Shown here one piece after another: positions 36,226-45,063 of a stretch of 64,000 nt of DNA. The stretch covers positions 62,001 through 126,000 of the forward strand of contig NZ_RAPZ01000011.1 of assembly GCF_003610375.1 (NCBI RefSeq), written 5' to 3'. The position numbers were made by a program, and so were the translations under genes. This DNA comes from Sphingomonas sp. PP-CC-1A-547. Its GTDB lineage: Bacteria > Pseudomonadota > Alphaproteobacteria > Sphingomonadales > Sphingomonadaceae. How positions within the stretch are numbered: the first letter of the stretch is position 1; every line of letters begins with the position of its first letter. The notes beneath the pieces were generated by a model that was given only the letters and a program-made list of their open reading frames with translations, was not told the DNA's origin and ran no database searches.

Positions 36226-39200
36226 CCGAAAAGGTCGTTCTTCCAAAGCGCCGGATCGCTTGGTGGCGATGGATCGCAAGCGCGGTCATGGCGCTGCTGG
36301 CGATCGTCGGCGCCGCGTTGCTGATCGTCGACACCGACATCGGCCACCGTTTCGTCGCGGACCGGATCGCGGCGATCAAGACCGCCAACGGCCTGCGTTT
36401 CACGGTCGGTAGGATCGACGGCTCGCTATACGGCGACACGCGGCTGACGGATCTCCGCGTGTACGATCTCGAGGGTCTCGTCTTCCAGGCGCCCAACGTC
36501 ACGCTCGACTGGTCGCCTTTCGACTGGTTCTCGAACCGGCTCGAGATCCGCCGCTTGATCGTCGATCGCGCGATCCTGACTCATACCCCGCGCACCCGGC
36601 CCTCGAAGACGCGCGGCCCGATACTCCCCGACTTCGACATCCACATCGGCAAGCTCTCGGTCGGTCGCCTCACACTGGCGAAGCGCGTACTCGCGACCCA
36701 AAGGATCGGGACGCTCGAAGGCCGCGCGGACATCCGCTCCGGCCGCGCACTCGTCGACCTCAAGGCACGCGTCGCCGGCAGCGACGACCTGAAGCTCCGG
36801 ATCGACGCCGAGCCCGCGCGCGACCGCTTCGACCTCGACGTCGCCGCGAAGGGGGCTGCGGGCGGCGTGCTCGCGCGGATGGTAAAGGCAAAGGGCCCGG
36901 TCGCGCTGGCGGTCACCGGCGACGGCAGCTGGGCGAAGTGGAACGGCCGCGCGAACGGCATCGTCGGTACGACGCGCGTCGTCGATCTCGCGCTCGCGCA
37001 GGTCGCCGGCCGCTACACGCTGTCGGGCACGCTTTCGCCTTCGTCTCTGCTGAAGGGCCGGCTGCAAAAGCTGACCGCGCCGCGCATCCTCGTCAACGGC
37101 AGCGCCAGGTTCGCCAACCGCCGCCTCGACGGCCAGCTCTCCCTGCGTACGCCCGCGCTGGCGGTCGATACGACCGGGATCATCGATCTCGGCGCCAACG
37201 CGTATCGTGACGTCCGGATCAAGGCGCGGCTGCTGAGGCCGCCCGCGTTGTTCGACAACATGACCGGCAACATGGTCGAGCTGCGCGCGATCCTCGACGG
37301 CCCGTTCGCGACCGCGGCGTTCGACTATCGTCTCGATGCGAGCCGGTTCGCATTCGACCAGACCGGGTTCGAGAACGCGCACGCCGCCGGCAAGGGCAGG
37401 CTATCCGCTGCGCCGGTGACGGTGCCGATCCGTTTCACCGCAGCGCGCGTAACCGGGGTCGGCACCGTCGCGGGCGGGATCCTGCGCAACCTGTCGGTCG
37501 ACGGCCTGCTTCGCGTGACGCCAACGCTGCTCACCGGCGACGCGCTCAAGCTCCGCTCCGACAAGCTCACCGGCAGCATCAATCTCGCGGTCGACCTGCG
37601 CAACGGCCAGTTCGAGGTCGGCATCAACGGCGGGCTCGGCCGCTATCTGATCCCCGGCCTCGGCATCGTCGACGTCAAGTCCACGCTGCGCGTCGTCCCC
37701 GGCCCGAACCGCAAGGGCACGCGCGTGATCGGGCAGGGCAGCGCGCAGATGGTGCGGCTCGACAACGCCTTCTTCCGCAGCCTCGCCGGCGGTCTGCCGC
37801 GGATCACCACCAACCTTCAACGCACCACTGACGGCGTGCTGCACTTCACCAACCTTGTGCTGACCGCGCCGCAGATCCGGCTGACCAGCAACGGCTATCG
37901 TCGTCGCGACGGCACTTTCCATTTTGAGGGGAGCGGGTGCCAGCAGACATATGGCCCGGTTCAGGTCGTGCTCGACGGCCAGATCGACAAGCCGACGCTA
38001 GACCTCGTCTTCGCCAGCCCCAACGCGACGCTCGGGCTATCGAACGTCCGCGCGCATCTCGATCCGACGCCGCAGGGGTTTGGCTCTACCGCGGCGGGCG
38101 GATCGCGGCTCGGACCGTTCACCACCAACGGCGCGATCCTGTTGCCGCCCGGCGCCGATGCGACGATCGCGATCGCTGCGCTCAACGTTGCAGGCACGCG
38201 CGCGAGCGGCAATGTCGCGGTGGTCGATGGCGGCTTTAACGGCCAACTGACAGTGGCCGGCGGCGGCATCTCGGGCGAACTCCTGTTCCGCCCGGTCGGT
38301 CAGATCCAGCGCATCGAAGGGCACCTCGCCGCAAAGGCCGCGACGCTCGACGGCATCGCGCTGCGCCAGGGCAAGCTCGATTTCGTCACGTTGCTCGATC
38401 CCGCCGGAACCTCGATCGAGGCGACCGCGACCGGCCTCGGCCTGCGTCGCGGCACGTTCAGCCTCGCGCGGTTCAACGGGTCCGCGTCGCTGCGCGGCGG
38501 CGTCGGCACGATCAAGGCATCGATCGCCGGCTCCCGCGGCCGCGCGTTCGATATCCAGAGCGTCGCGCAGGTGACCGCCACGAGCTACGCGATCTCCGCG
38601 CAAGGCACGCTCGACGGCCGCCCGCTGAAACTGCTCACGCCGGCGGTTTTGACCCAGGAAGACGATGGCTGGCACCTCGCGCCGACCAAGCTCAGCTTCT
38701 CGGGCGGCGAAGCCCAGGTCGGCGGTCGCTTCACTGCCGCCAGCACCGCGGTCGACGCCAGCCTGACTCGCATGCCGCTCGCGATCCTCGACATCGCCTA
38801 TCCCGGGCTCGGTCTCAGCGGCAGCGCCTCGGGAAGCTTCACGATCGCGACCGCCAATGGTGTAGCCCCGACCGGCAAGGCGAACGTGACGATCCGTGGC
38901 CTCAGCCGTGCCGGCCTCGTCCTCTCGTCGCGCCCGATCGACGTCGGCGTCGCGGCGGTGCTCTCCCCCGACAAGCTCGGCTTGCGCGCGGTGATCGCGT
39001 CCGCCGGCAAGACGATCGGCCGCGCCCAGGCCCAACTCGCGCCGCTGGGGCAGGGGGACTTGGCCTCCCGAATCAGCAACGCCCGCCTGTTCGGACAACT
39101 CCGCTACAGCGGCCCGGCCGACACGCTCTGGCGCCTCACCGGGGTCGAGCTGTTCGACCTGTCCGGCCCGGTTGCGATCGGTGCGGACGTCGTCGGCACG

Positions 39201-40367
39201 CTCGCCAATCCGACCCTGCGCGGCGTCGTCCAGGCCAACGGCGCGCGGATCGAGAGCGCCACCACCGGCACCGTCCTCACGAACGTCCAGGCGACCGGCC
39301 GGTTCGGCGGCTCGCGGCTCGTGATCGACCGGTTCGGCGCGGACGCGGGCAAGGGCGGGCGCGTCACCGGCACCGGCCAGTTCGAATTCGCCGCCGCCGC
39401 CGGGATCGGCCTCGACCTCGCTCTGCAAGCTGACAGGGCGGTGATGATCAACCGCGACGATATCGCCGCGACGGTCTCCGGCCCGCTGACGTTCAAGTCG
39501 ACCGGTTCGGGTGGCACGATCGCGGGCGACGTCATACTCGACAAGAGCCGCTATCGCCTCGGCCAGGCCACCGCAGCCAGCGCCGTGCCGCAGCTCAACA
39601 TCCGCGAGATCAACCTGCCCGACGGCGGCGAGGAAGTCGCGACCCCGACCAAGCCCTGGACGCTGGCGATCAAGGCCCGTGCGCCGAACCAGGTGATGGT
39701 CAGCGGCCTCGGCCTCACCAGCGAATGGTCCGCCAACCTCCAGATCGCTGGCCAACCCGAGAACCCCGCGATCACCGGCCGCGCCACGCTGATCCGCGGC
39801 GACTACGAGTTCGCGGGCCGCCAGTTCGAGTTGGCGCGCGGCATCATACGCTTCGACGGGCAGGTCCCGGCAAACCCGGCTTTGGATATTGAGGCGAATG
39901 CGGACTCGACCGGGCTCAGTGCATCGATCCGCGTCACCGGCTACGCCCTCAAACCCGAGATCGGCTTCACCAGCACGCCAGCGCTACCCGAAGACGAACT
40001 GCTCTCGCGGCTTTTGTTCGGCACCTCGATCACCAACCTGTCCGCGCCCGAGGCATTGCAACTCGCCGCGGCGGTCGCGGCATTGCAGGGCGGGGGCAGC
40101 GGCCTCAACCCGATCAACGCGGTGCGCCGCGCGGCCGGGCTCGACCGCCTCCGCATCCTCCCCGCCGATCCGCAGACCGGGCAGGGCACCTCGATCGCGG
40201 CCGGAAAATACGTCACCCGGCGCCTGTATGCGGAGATCGTCACGGACGGTCAGGGCTATTCCGCCACGCAGGTCGAGTTCCAGGTAACCCGGTGGCTGTC
40301 GCTGCTGTCGAGCATCTCCACGCTCGGCCGCCAGAGCGCCAACGTCCGTGTCTCGAAGGATTATTGA
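36222..40367 (+). CDS. tamB: Translocation and assembly module inner-membrane protein TamB
   Basis: A 1381-aa AsmA/TamB-type protein spanning the periplasm. One N-terminal membrane anchor (IASAVMALLAIVGAALLIV, about residues 18-36) is followed by a very long repetitive beta-rich groove with many 'L-x-G-x-L' strands. The C-terminal DUF490/TamB domain includes 'NPALDIEANADSTGLSASIR' and 'LPEDELLSRLLFGTSITNLS'. The start is TTG 36222, overlapping the tamA stop. The length is typical for the family. Confidence 0.93.
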   Translation: MTEKVVLPKRRIAWWRWIASAVMALLAIVGAALLIVDTDIGHRFVADRIAAIKTANGLRFTVGRIDGSLYGDTRLTDLRVYDLEGLVFQAPNVTLDWSPFDWFSNRLEIRRLIVDRAILTHTPRTRPSKTRGPILPDFDIHIGKLSVGRLTLAKRVLATQRIGTLEGRADIRSGRALVDLKARVAGSDDLKLRIDAEPARDRFDLDVAAKGAAGGVLARMVKAKGPVALAVTGDGSWAKWNGRANGIVGTTRVVDLALAQVAGRYTLSGTLSPSSLLKGRLQKLTAPRILVNGSARFANRRLDGQLSLRTPALAVDTTGIIDLGANAYRDVRIKARLLRPPALFDNMTGNMVELRAILDGPFATAAFDYRLDASRFAFDQTGFENAHAAGKGRLSAAPVTVPIRFTAARVTGVGTVAGGILRNLSVDGLLRVTPTLLTGDALKLRSDKLTGSINLAVDLRNGQFEVGINGGLGRYLIPGLGIVDVKSTLRVVPGPNRKGTRVIGQGSAQMVRLDNAFFRSLAGGLPRITTNLQRTTDGVLHFTNLVLTAPQIRLTSNGYRRRDGTFHFEGSGCQQTYGPVQVVLDGQIDKPTLDLVFASPNATLGLSNVRAHLDPTPQGFGSTAAGGSRLGPFTTNGAILLPPGADATIAIAALNVAGTRASGNVAVVDGGFNGQLTVAGGGISGELLFRPVGQIQRIEGHLAAKAATLDGIALRQGKLDFVTLLDPAGTSIEATATGLGLRRGTFSLARFNGSASLRGGVGTIKASIAGSRGRAFDIQSVAQVTATSYAISAQGTLDGRPLKLLTPAVLTQEDDGWHLAPTKLSFSGGEAQVGGRFTAASTAVDASLTRMPLAILDIAYPGLGLSGSASGSFTIATANGVAPTGKANVTIRGLSRAGLVLSSRPIDVGVAAVLSPDKLGLRAVIASAGKTIGRAQAQLAPLGQGDLASRISNARLFGQLRYSGPADTLWRLTGVELFDLSGPVAIGADVVGTLANPTLRGVVQANGARIESATTGTVLTNVQATGRFGGSRLVIDRFGADAGKGGRVTGTGQFEFAAAAGIGLDLALQADRAVMINRDDIAATVSGPLTFKSTGSGGTIAGDVILDKSRYRLGQATAASAVPQLNIREINLPDGGEEVATPTKPWTLAIKARAPNQVMVSGLGLTSEWSANLQIAGQPENPAITGRATLIRGDYEFAGRQFELARGIIRFDGQVPANPALDIEANADSTGLSASIRVTGYALKPEIGFTSTPALPEDELLSRLLFGTSITNLSAPEALQLAAAVAALQGGGSGLNPINAVRRAAGLDRLRILPADPQTGQGTSIAAGKYVTRRLYAEIVTDGQGYSATQVEFQVTRWLSLLSSISTLGRQSANVRVSKDY

Positions 40368-40405
40368 AGGATGATCCTTCCGCGGTGCTGGGATAAAGAC
40401 GAAAC

Positions 40406-41407
40406 ATGAAGCCCGTTATCTTCGGCCTGTCCGGCCCCGTCCTCACGCCCGCCGAACGCGCATTCTTCGCCGAGTGCGAACCCGCCGGCTATATCCTGTT
40501 CAAGCGCAACATCGTCGATCGCCACCAAGTCCGTGCGCTGACGGACTCGCTCCGCGCGCTCGCCGGACGCGAAAATCTTGCGATCCTGATCGATCAGGAG
40601 GGCGGCCGCGTCGCGCGAATGGGACCGCCCGAATGGCCCGCATTCCCGGCTGGTCCGGTGTTCGATGCAGCCTACGAACGCGCGCCAATGACCGCGATCC
40701 AGGCGGCACGCGCCAACGCGCAGGCACTCGGCGTCATGCTCAGCGAGGTCGGCATCACCGTCGACTGCCTACCGCTGCTCGACGTGTCGCAGCCGGACAC
40801 CACCGAAGCCGTGGCCTCACGCACGTTCGGCGCCGACCCGATGCGCGTCGCAGCCCTTGGCCGCGCGACGCTCGAAGGGCTGGCCGAAGGCGGCGTGGTC
40901 GGTGTCGTCAAGCACATGCCGGGCCACGGCCGCGCGCGCGTGGACACGCACCACCACCTCCCAACCGTCACCGCGACCGACGGCGACCTCGAGGTCGATA
41001 TCGAACCCTTCCGCACGCTTAACCAGGCGCCGATGGGCATGACCTCGCACATCGTCTTCGACGCCTGGGACGCCGACCGCCCCGCGACGCTGTCACCGAT
41101 AGTGATCGACGAGATCATCCGTCGACGGATCGGCTTCGACGGCCTGCTGATGACCGACGACATCGACATGAAGGCGCTGTCGGGCACCGCCGGCGACAAG
41201 GCGGCGGGTGCAATTGCCGCCGGGTGCGATCTGGTGCTCGATTGCTGGGCGCGGATGGACGAGATGGTCGAGATCGCCGGCCGGCTGGGGGAGATTTCGG
41301 AAGCGTCGCGCGCGAGGCTCGTTCGGGCAATGGCGTCGGTCGGAGCGGCCAAAGGTGATTTCGCGGAACTGATCGCAACGCGGGATGCGCTGTTGGCGCG
41401 TGCCTGA
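40406..41407 (+). CDS. nagZ: Beta-N-acetylhexosaminidase (peptidoglycan recycling)
   Basis: A 333-aa cytoplasmic GH3 enzyme removing GlcNAc from anhydro-muropeptides. Family marks are 'GYILFKRNIVD', 'LAILIDQEGGRVARM', 'GVVGVVKHMPGHGRARVDTH' (with the Asp-His general acid loop) and the nucleophile Asp in 'LLMTDDIDMKAL'. ATG 40406 follows tamB by 38 bp. In related genomes nagZ is usually followed at once by scpA; here repeats and a leftward ParD-like/map pair intervene. Confidence 0.95.
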   Translation: MKPVIFGLSGPVLTPAERAFFAECEPAGYILFKRNIVDRHQVRALTDSLRALAGRENLAILIDQEGGRVARMGPPEWPAFPAGPVFDAAYERAPMTAIQAARANAQALGVMLSEVGITVDCLPLLDVSQPDTTEAVASRTFGADPMRVAALGRATLEGLAEGGVVGVVKHMPGHGRARVDTHHHLPTVTATDGDLEVDIEPFRTLNQAPMGMTSHIVFDAWDADRPATLSPIVIDEIIRRRIGFDGLLMTDDIDMKALSGTAGDKAAGAIAAGCDLVLDCWARMDEMVEIAGRLGEISEASRARLVRAMASVGAAKGDFAELIATRDALLARA

Positions 41408-41442
41408 TCTAATTTGATACGAGTAGCGCGCGTCTTTTCTCG

Positions 41443-41550
41443 CACCTCCCCGGCGAAGGCCGGGGCCCAATTGGAGAGGTCGCGGTAACGGGGCGCGATC
41501 CTCAGTTACCACCGTTCCTCAATTGGGCCCCGGCCTTCGCCGGGGTGGTA
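41443..41550. repeat. Paired REP-like inverted repeat (CACCTCCCCGGCG / CGCCGGGGTGG type)
   Basis: Left arm 41443-41480 and right arm about 41519-41550, with the same cores and CCAATTGG links as at 10385 and 13318, and a 'GGTAACGGGGCGC' spacer. Lies between convergent nagZ and map. Confidence 0.88.
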
Positions 41551-41566
41551 TTGGTAGAAAGACGTT

Positions 41567-41704
41567 CCCGTTCGTCCTGAGTAGCTGCTGAGCTTGTCGA
41601 AGCGGCGTGTCGAAGGACAGGTTGGCACGCGGAACCTGTCCTTCGATACACGCCTTCGATACGGCTCTGACGAGCCTACTCAGTTGCTACTCAGCACGAA
41701 CGGT
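41567..41704. repeat. Long compound inverted repeat ('TTCGTCCTGAGTAG' type, copy 2)
   Basis: The outer arms CCGTTCGTCCTGAGTAG and CTACTCAGCACGAACGG enclose a perfect inner 14-bp inverted repeat (TCGAAGGACAGGTT at 41610-41623 / AACCTGTCCTTCGA at 41633-41646). Related to 33714-33856. With the preceding REP pair it fills the 359-bp gap 41408-41766; no gene is seen. Confidence 0.82.
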
Positions 41705-41766
41705 TGAGGGGGAGCGCCTGACATCAAGGGTGAGGCGCGGTCAAACTAACCACCCCGCCCTCGCGA

Positions 41767-42540
41767 TCACCCCAACCCCCAAGCCCGCTCATCCCCGCGC
41801 AACGTCAGCACCTCGACGCCGCCGCGCGTCACCGCCACCGTATGCTCGAACTGCGCCGAAAGCTTGCCGTCGTCGGTCACCACCGTCCACCCGTCATCCT
41901 CGGTCGACACCTTGCGCGTCCCCTGGTTGATCATCGGCTCGATCGTGAACACCATTCCCTCGCGCAGCATCATGCCGGTCCCCGCGCGCCCGAAATTGAG
42001 CACCTGCGGCTCCTCGTGCATCTCGCGACCGATGCCGTGCCCGCAATAGTCGCGCACCACCGCATAGCCGTGCTTCTTCGCGTGCCGCTCGATCGCGAAG
42101 CCGATATCGCCGAGATGCGCGCCCGCCCGGACCTGCCGAATGCCCTGCCACATCGCCTCCTGCGCGACCCGCACGAGGCGCTTCGCGGCAGGCGGAACGG
42201 TGCCCACCATATACGTCTTGCTCGAATCGGCGATGAAGCCGTTCTTCTCCAGCGTGATGTCCAGATTGACGATGTCACCGTCGCGGATGACATCGCGCGG
42301 GTTCGGCACGCCGTGGCAGACGACATGGTTGATCGAGCTGTTCAGGACGTATTCGAAGCCATATTGCCCCTTGCTCGCGGGTCGGGCGGCAAGGTCGTCG
42401 GTGATGAAGCGATCGACCATGTCGTTGACCTGCAACGTCGACAGCCCCGCCAGATCCTGCACGTCGAGCATCTCGAACACCGACGCCAGCAACGCGCCCG
42501 ATACGCGCATCAGCGCCAGTTCGGCCGGCGTCTTCACCAT
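41767..42540 (-). CDS. map: Type I methionyl aminopeptidase
   Basis: A 257-aa dinuclear metalloenzyme removing N-terminal Met. The metal ligands are visible: two Asp in 'DIVNLDITLEKNGFIADSSK', His in 'YCGHGIGREMHEEPQ', Glu in 'MVFTIEPMINQG' and Glu in 'SAQFEHTVAVT'. Its substrate His is in 'NHVVCHGVPNP'. I use ATG 42540 (MVKTPAELALM); the frame runs upstream through the ParD-like gene without similarity. It begins one base after the ParD-like stop, so the two are co-transcribed. Whether this is the only map in the genome cannot be told here. Confidence 0.95.
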   Translation of the reverse strand: MVKTPAELALMRVSGALLASVFEMLDVQDLAGLSTLQVNDMVDRFITDDLAARPASKGQYGFEYVLNSSINHVVCHGVPNPRDVIRDGDIVNLDITLEKNGFIADSSKTYMVGTVPPAAKRLVRVAQEAMWQGIRQVRAGAHLGDIGFAIERHAKKHGYAVVRDYCGHGIGREMHEEPQVLNFGRAGTGMMLREGMVFTIEPMINQGTRKVSTEDDGWTVVTDDGKLSAQFEHTVAVTRGGVEVLTLRGDERAWGLG

Positions 42541-42541
42541 C

Positions 42542-42748
42542 TCAGGCTGCCGTTCTGTCGGTGACGCGCACCGACGCCGCGGCGAGTTGCGCGGTGACGA
42601 TATCGTTGAACGACAGTGTCGGGTTGGCCTCGGCAAGCATGCCGATCTTCATCCAGAACTCCGCCTGCGCATTGATCGACCGGCACAGCACCTGGCTCGC
42701 GCGCCGCGCATCCTCGTGCAGCGCGTCGTCGATCTTCACGATACCCAT
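42542..42748 (-). CDS. ParD-like antitoxin-family protein paired with map
   Basis: A 68-aa protein read as MGIVKIDDALHEDARRASQV with later 'SINAQAEFWMKIGMLAE' and 'DIVTAQLAAASV'. This matches the ParD-like family (PF11903 in my memory): a short beta strand then helices, ribbon-helix-helix style, as in DNA-binding antitoxins. There is no adjacent toxin of the ParE or RelE type. Its partner instead is map, which starts one base after its stop. A 30-bp dyad lies 22 bases upstream and could be its own operator. Confidence 0.78.
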   Translation of the reverse strand: MGIVKIDDALHEDARRASQVLCRSINAQAEFWMKIGMLAEANPTLSFNDIVTAQLAAASVRVTDRTAA

Positions 42749-42769
42749 TCAAGCCTCACGTTCACTCTG

Positions 42770-42809
42770 ACCACATGAAACGTGTACGGTTCATATGGTC
42801 TGTCGTCAA
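42770..42809 (-). promoter_or_regulatory. Dyad operator and likely promoter of the ParD-like/map pair
   Basis: ACCACATGAAAC (42770-42781) and GTTCATATGGT (42789-42799) form a near-perfect inverted repeat. It overlaps a plausible minus-strand promoter: TTGACG at 42809-42804 with TACACG 17 bases further. The placement inside the promoter suits autorepression by a ribbon-helix-helix protein. Confidence 0.55.
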
Positions 42810-42854
42810 ATGTGGAGGGTGGATGCCCGGCAGCGTGCGCTGTAGCGTCCGGCA

Positions 42855-43577
42855 ATGGACGATGCGCAACTGACCCTGGATCTCGACGGATGGGAGGGGC
42901 CGCTCGATCTACTGCTCTCGCTCGCACGCGGGCAGAAAGTCGATCTGCGGAAGATCTCGATCCTCGCGCTGGTCGAGCAGTATCTGGCGTACGTCGACTC
43001 CGCACGCGCGCTGAAGCTGGAACTCGCCGCCGACTATCTCGTAATGGCAGCATGGCTGGCGTATCTGAAATCGGCGCTGCTCCTGCCCCGCGACCCACTC
43101 GCCGAGCCCGACCCGGAGGAACTCGCGCTGCGGCTCCAACTGAGGCTCGAACGGCTGAGTGCGATGCGCGAGGCCGGTGCGCGGCTGATGGCGCGGGATC
43201 GCACCGGGCGCGACGTGTTCCTGCGCGGCGCGCCCGAGGGACTGCGAACGGTGCGCAAGGCCGCTTGGCAGGCGGAAATCTTCGACCTGATCGCTGCATA
43301 CGGCCGTATTTCCGCGCGGACGCGGCCGGTGATGCATGTCGTCGCCGACCGCGAAGTGATGACGCTGGAGGCGGCGCTGGAGCGCGTGTCAATGCTGGTC
43401 GGCGAGCGGATCGACTGGAGTGTGATCGAAAGCTTCCTCCCCGAAGCGGGCGAACGTCTACGGCGATCGGCGCTCGCGTCCAGCTTCGTCGCGGCGCTCG
43501 AACTCGCACGGCAGGGGAAGATCGAACTGCGCCAGGCGTCGCCCTTCGCGCCGCTGTATCTGAGAGCCCGCGCGTGA
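42855..43577 (+). CDS. scpA: Segregation and condensation protein A
   Basis: A 240-aa kleisin subunit that links the Smc dimer heads with ScpB in chromosome condensation. The N-terminus 'LDGWEGPLDLLLSLARGQKV' and 'ILALVEQYLAYVDSA...LVMAAWLAYLKSALLLP' are the family signature, and the C-terminal winged helix contains 'SFVAALELARQGKIELRQ'. Start ATG 42855. The last four bases overlap the GTG start of scpB. Divergent from the ParD-like gene. Confidence 0.95.
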   Translation: MDDAQLTLDLDGWEGPLDLLLSLARGQKVDLRKISILALVEQYLAYVDSARALKLELAADYLVMAAWLAYLKSALLLPRDPLAEPDPEELALRLQLRLERLSAMREAGARLMARDRTGRDVFLRGAPEGLRTVRKAAWQAEIFDLIAAYGRISARTRPVMHVVADREVMTLEAALERVSMLVGERIDWSVIESFLPEAGERLRRSALASSFVAALELARQGKIELRQASPFAPLYLRARA

Positions 43578-44176
43578 CCCCGCCCGACGATTTCACCCGC
43601 GCCGTCGAGGCGGTGCTGTTCGCAGCCGAGGCACCGCTGACGATTGAAGCGATTCGCGCCCACGTCGGCAGCGGTGACGTCCGCGCCGCGCTCGACCAAC
43701 TGACGGCCGACTATGCCGGCCGCGGCATCGCGATCGTCCGACGCGGCGAGCGCTGGCAGTTCCAGACCGCGCCGGACATGGCGCACATGCTCCGCCGCGA
43801 CCGCGAGGAACCGCGCAAGCTCAGCCGCGCCGGGATCGAGACGTTGGCGATCATCGCCTACCACGAGCCCGTCACCCGCGCGGAAATCGAGGCGATTCGC
43901 GGGGTGCAGATTTCGAAAGGGACGCTCGACGTCTTGATGGAAGCGGGCTGGGTGAAGCCGGCCGGGCGGCGCGAAGTGCCGGGACGCCCGCTGATGTTCG
44001 CGACCACGCCTGCATTCCTCATCCATTTCGGCCTCCGGAGCCGCCGCGACCTGCCCGGAATCGACGATCTGCGCGCTGCCGGGCTGCTCGATCCGGTCGA
44101 TCTCGCCTTCGATCGCCTCGAAGATGGCGAAGACGACCGGGAAGATGGCGAGGTGGCTGGCAAAGCGGCAGGATGA
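43574..44176 (+). CDS. scpB: Segregation and condensation protein B
   Basis: A 200-aa tandem winged-helix partner of ScpA. Visible segments are 'FTRAVEAVLFAAEAPLTIEA', 'LSRAGIETLAIIAYHEPVTR', 'IEAIRGVQISKGTLDVLMEA' and 'PGRPLMFATTPAFLIHFGL'. It has an acidic C-tail (EDGEDDREDGE). The GTG start at 43574 overlaps the scpA stop (GTGA). tatA follows 35 bp later, so scpAB-tatABC is probably one operon. Confidence 0.95.
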   Translation: MTPPDDFTRAVEAVLFAAEAPLTIEAIRAHVGSGDVRAALDQLTADYAGRGIAIVRRGERWQFQTAPDMAHMLRRDREEPRKLSRAGIETLAIIAYHEPVTRAEIEAIRGVQISKGTLDVLMEAGWVKPAGRREVPGRPLMFATTPAFLIHFGLRSRRDLPGIDDLRAAGLLDPVDLAFDRLEDGEDDREDGEVAGKAAG

Positions 44177-44211
44177 GGCTTAGATAGGGTTCAGTTTCCA
44201 GGAGAATTGCC

Positions 44212-44457
44212 ATGGGCGGTTTTAGCCCGATTCACTTGCTCGTTCTCGCGGTCGTCGCGATCCTCCTTCTCGGCGGCGGCCGATTCTCGAACCTGATGGG
44301 CGACGTTGCCAAGGGCGTGAAGAACTTCAAGAAGGGCATGTCCGAGAACGACGACGAGACGCCGGCCAAGCCATCGGCACGGATCGAAGCGCAGAAGACT
44401 GCCGATCCCGCGTTCGATCGCGACGGCAATCGCGTCCGCGACGACCGTCCTGCCTGA
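44212..44457 (+). CDS. tatA: Sec-independent translocase protein TatA
   Basis: An 81-aa pore-forming subunit of the twin-arginine pathway. One N-terminal membrane helix (HLLVLAVVAILLLGGGRF) leads into the amphipathic helix 'LMGDVAKGVKNFKKGMSE' (the F-K-K-G motif) and a disordered charged tail. The family Phe-Gly hinge reads 'GGGRFSNLMGD'. It has an AGGAG ribosome site before ATG 44212. Confidence 0.95.
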   Translation: MGGFSPIHLLVLAVVAILLLGGGRFSNLMGDVAKGVKNFKKGMSENDDETPAKPSARIEAQKTADPAFDRDGNRVRDDRPA

Positions 44458-44495
44458 AGCTGGCAGAGTTGACGACCCTAGATAGGCGCGGCTGA

Positions 44496-45020
44496 ATGTT
44501 CGATATCGCGCCCTCCGAGTTTCTGCTCGTGGCCTTCGTCGCGCTCGTCGTGATCGGTCCCAAGGACCTGCCCAAGGCGATGCGCGTGGTCGGCTATTGG
44601 GTCGGCAAGGCGCGCGGCGTCGCGCGGCAGTTCCGCTCGGGCTTCGATTCGATGGTCCGCGAGGCCGAACTCGAAGAAATGGAAAAGCGCTGGGCGTCGG
44701 AAAACGAACGCATCATGCGCGAGCATCCGCAGACGGGCACGGACTCGACGGCCGATACCACGCAGGTGGTGCACTCGCCGGAGACGGAGGAGCACCGCCG
44801 CGATTATCGGTCCGTCGATCATACCGACGAGCCGGTGATGGTCGAGAAACCCGTGGTGGCTGCCGCTTCGGAGCATGCTTCGCCGGTACCGGCCGAGCAG
44901 GAGCATAAGCCATTGGCGGATCGCGGTCCGGACCTGTTCGACGGGCCGCTGGATACGCCGGCTGCGACCGCTCCCCATCCCGACGACAAGACCGGCAAGT
45001 CCGACGTGGCGTCATCGTGA
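44496..45020 (+). CDS. tatB: Sec-independent translocase protein TatB
   Basis: A 174-aa receptor subunit of the Tat complex. The N-terminus 'MFDIAPSEFLLVAFVALVVI' followed by 'GPKDLPKAMRVVGYWVGKAR' is the family signature (G-P-K-x-L-P). An amphipathic helix and a long acidic, Pro/Ala/Glu-rich tail follow. Lies between tatA and tatC in the standard order. Confidence 0.95.
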   Translation: MFDIAPSEFLLVAFVALVVIGPKDLPKAMRVVGYWVGKARGVARQFRSGFDSMVREAELEEMEKRWASENERIMREHPQTGTDSTADTTQVVHSPETEEHRRDYRSVDHTDEPVMVEKPVVAAASEHASPVPAEQEHKPLADRGPDLFDGPLDTPAATAPHPDDKTGKSDVASS

Positions 45021-45063
45021 ACGCAGCGGTCGAGACTACTCATCATAACGCCGAAAGCCAGAC

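Noticed and set aside
38037..39755. 572-codon open frame opposite tamB
   Set aside because: Antisense shadow of the beta-repeat region of tamB; composition is typical of reverse GC-rich codons.
41408..42854. Toxin-antitoxin module around the ParD-like gene
   Set aside because: No toxin of a known family is adjacent; the only partner is map, so I list it as an antitoxin-like/map pair, not a TA module.
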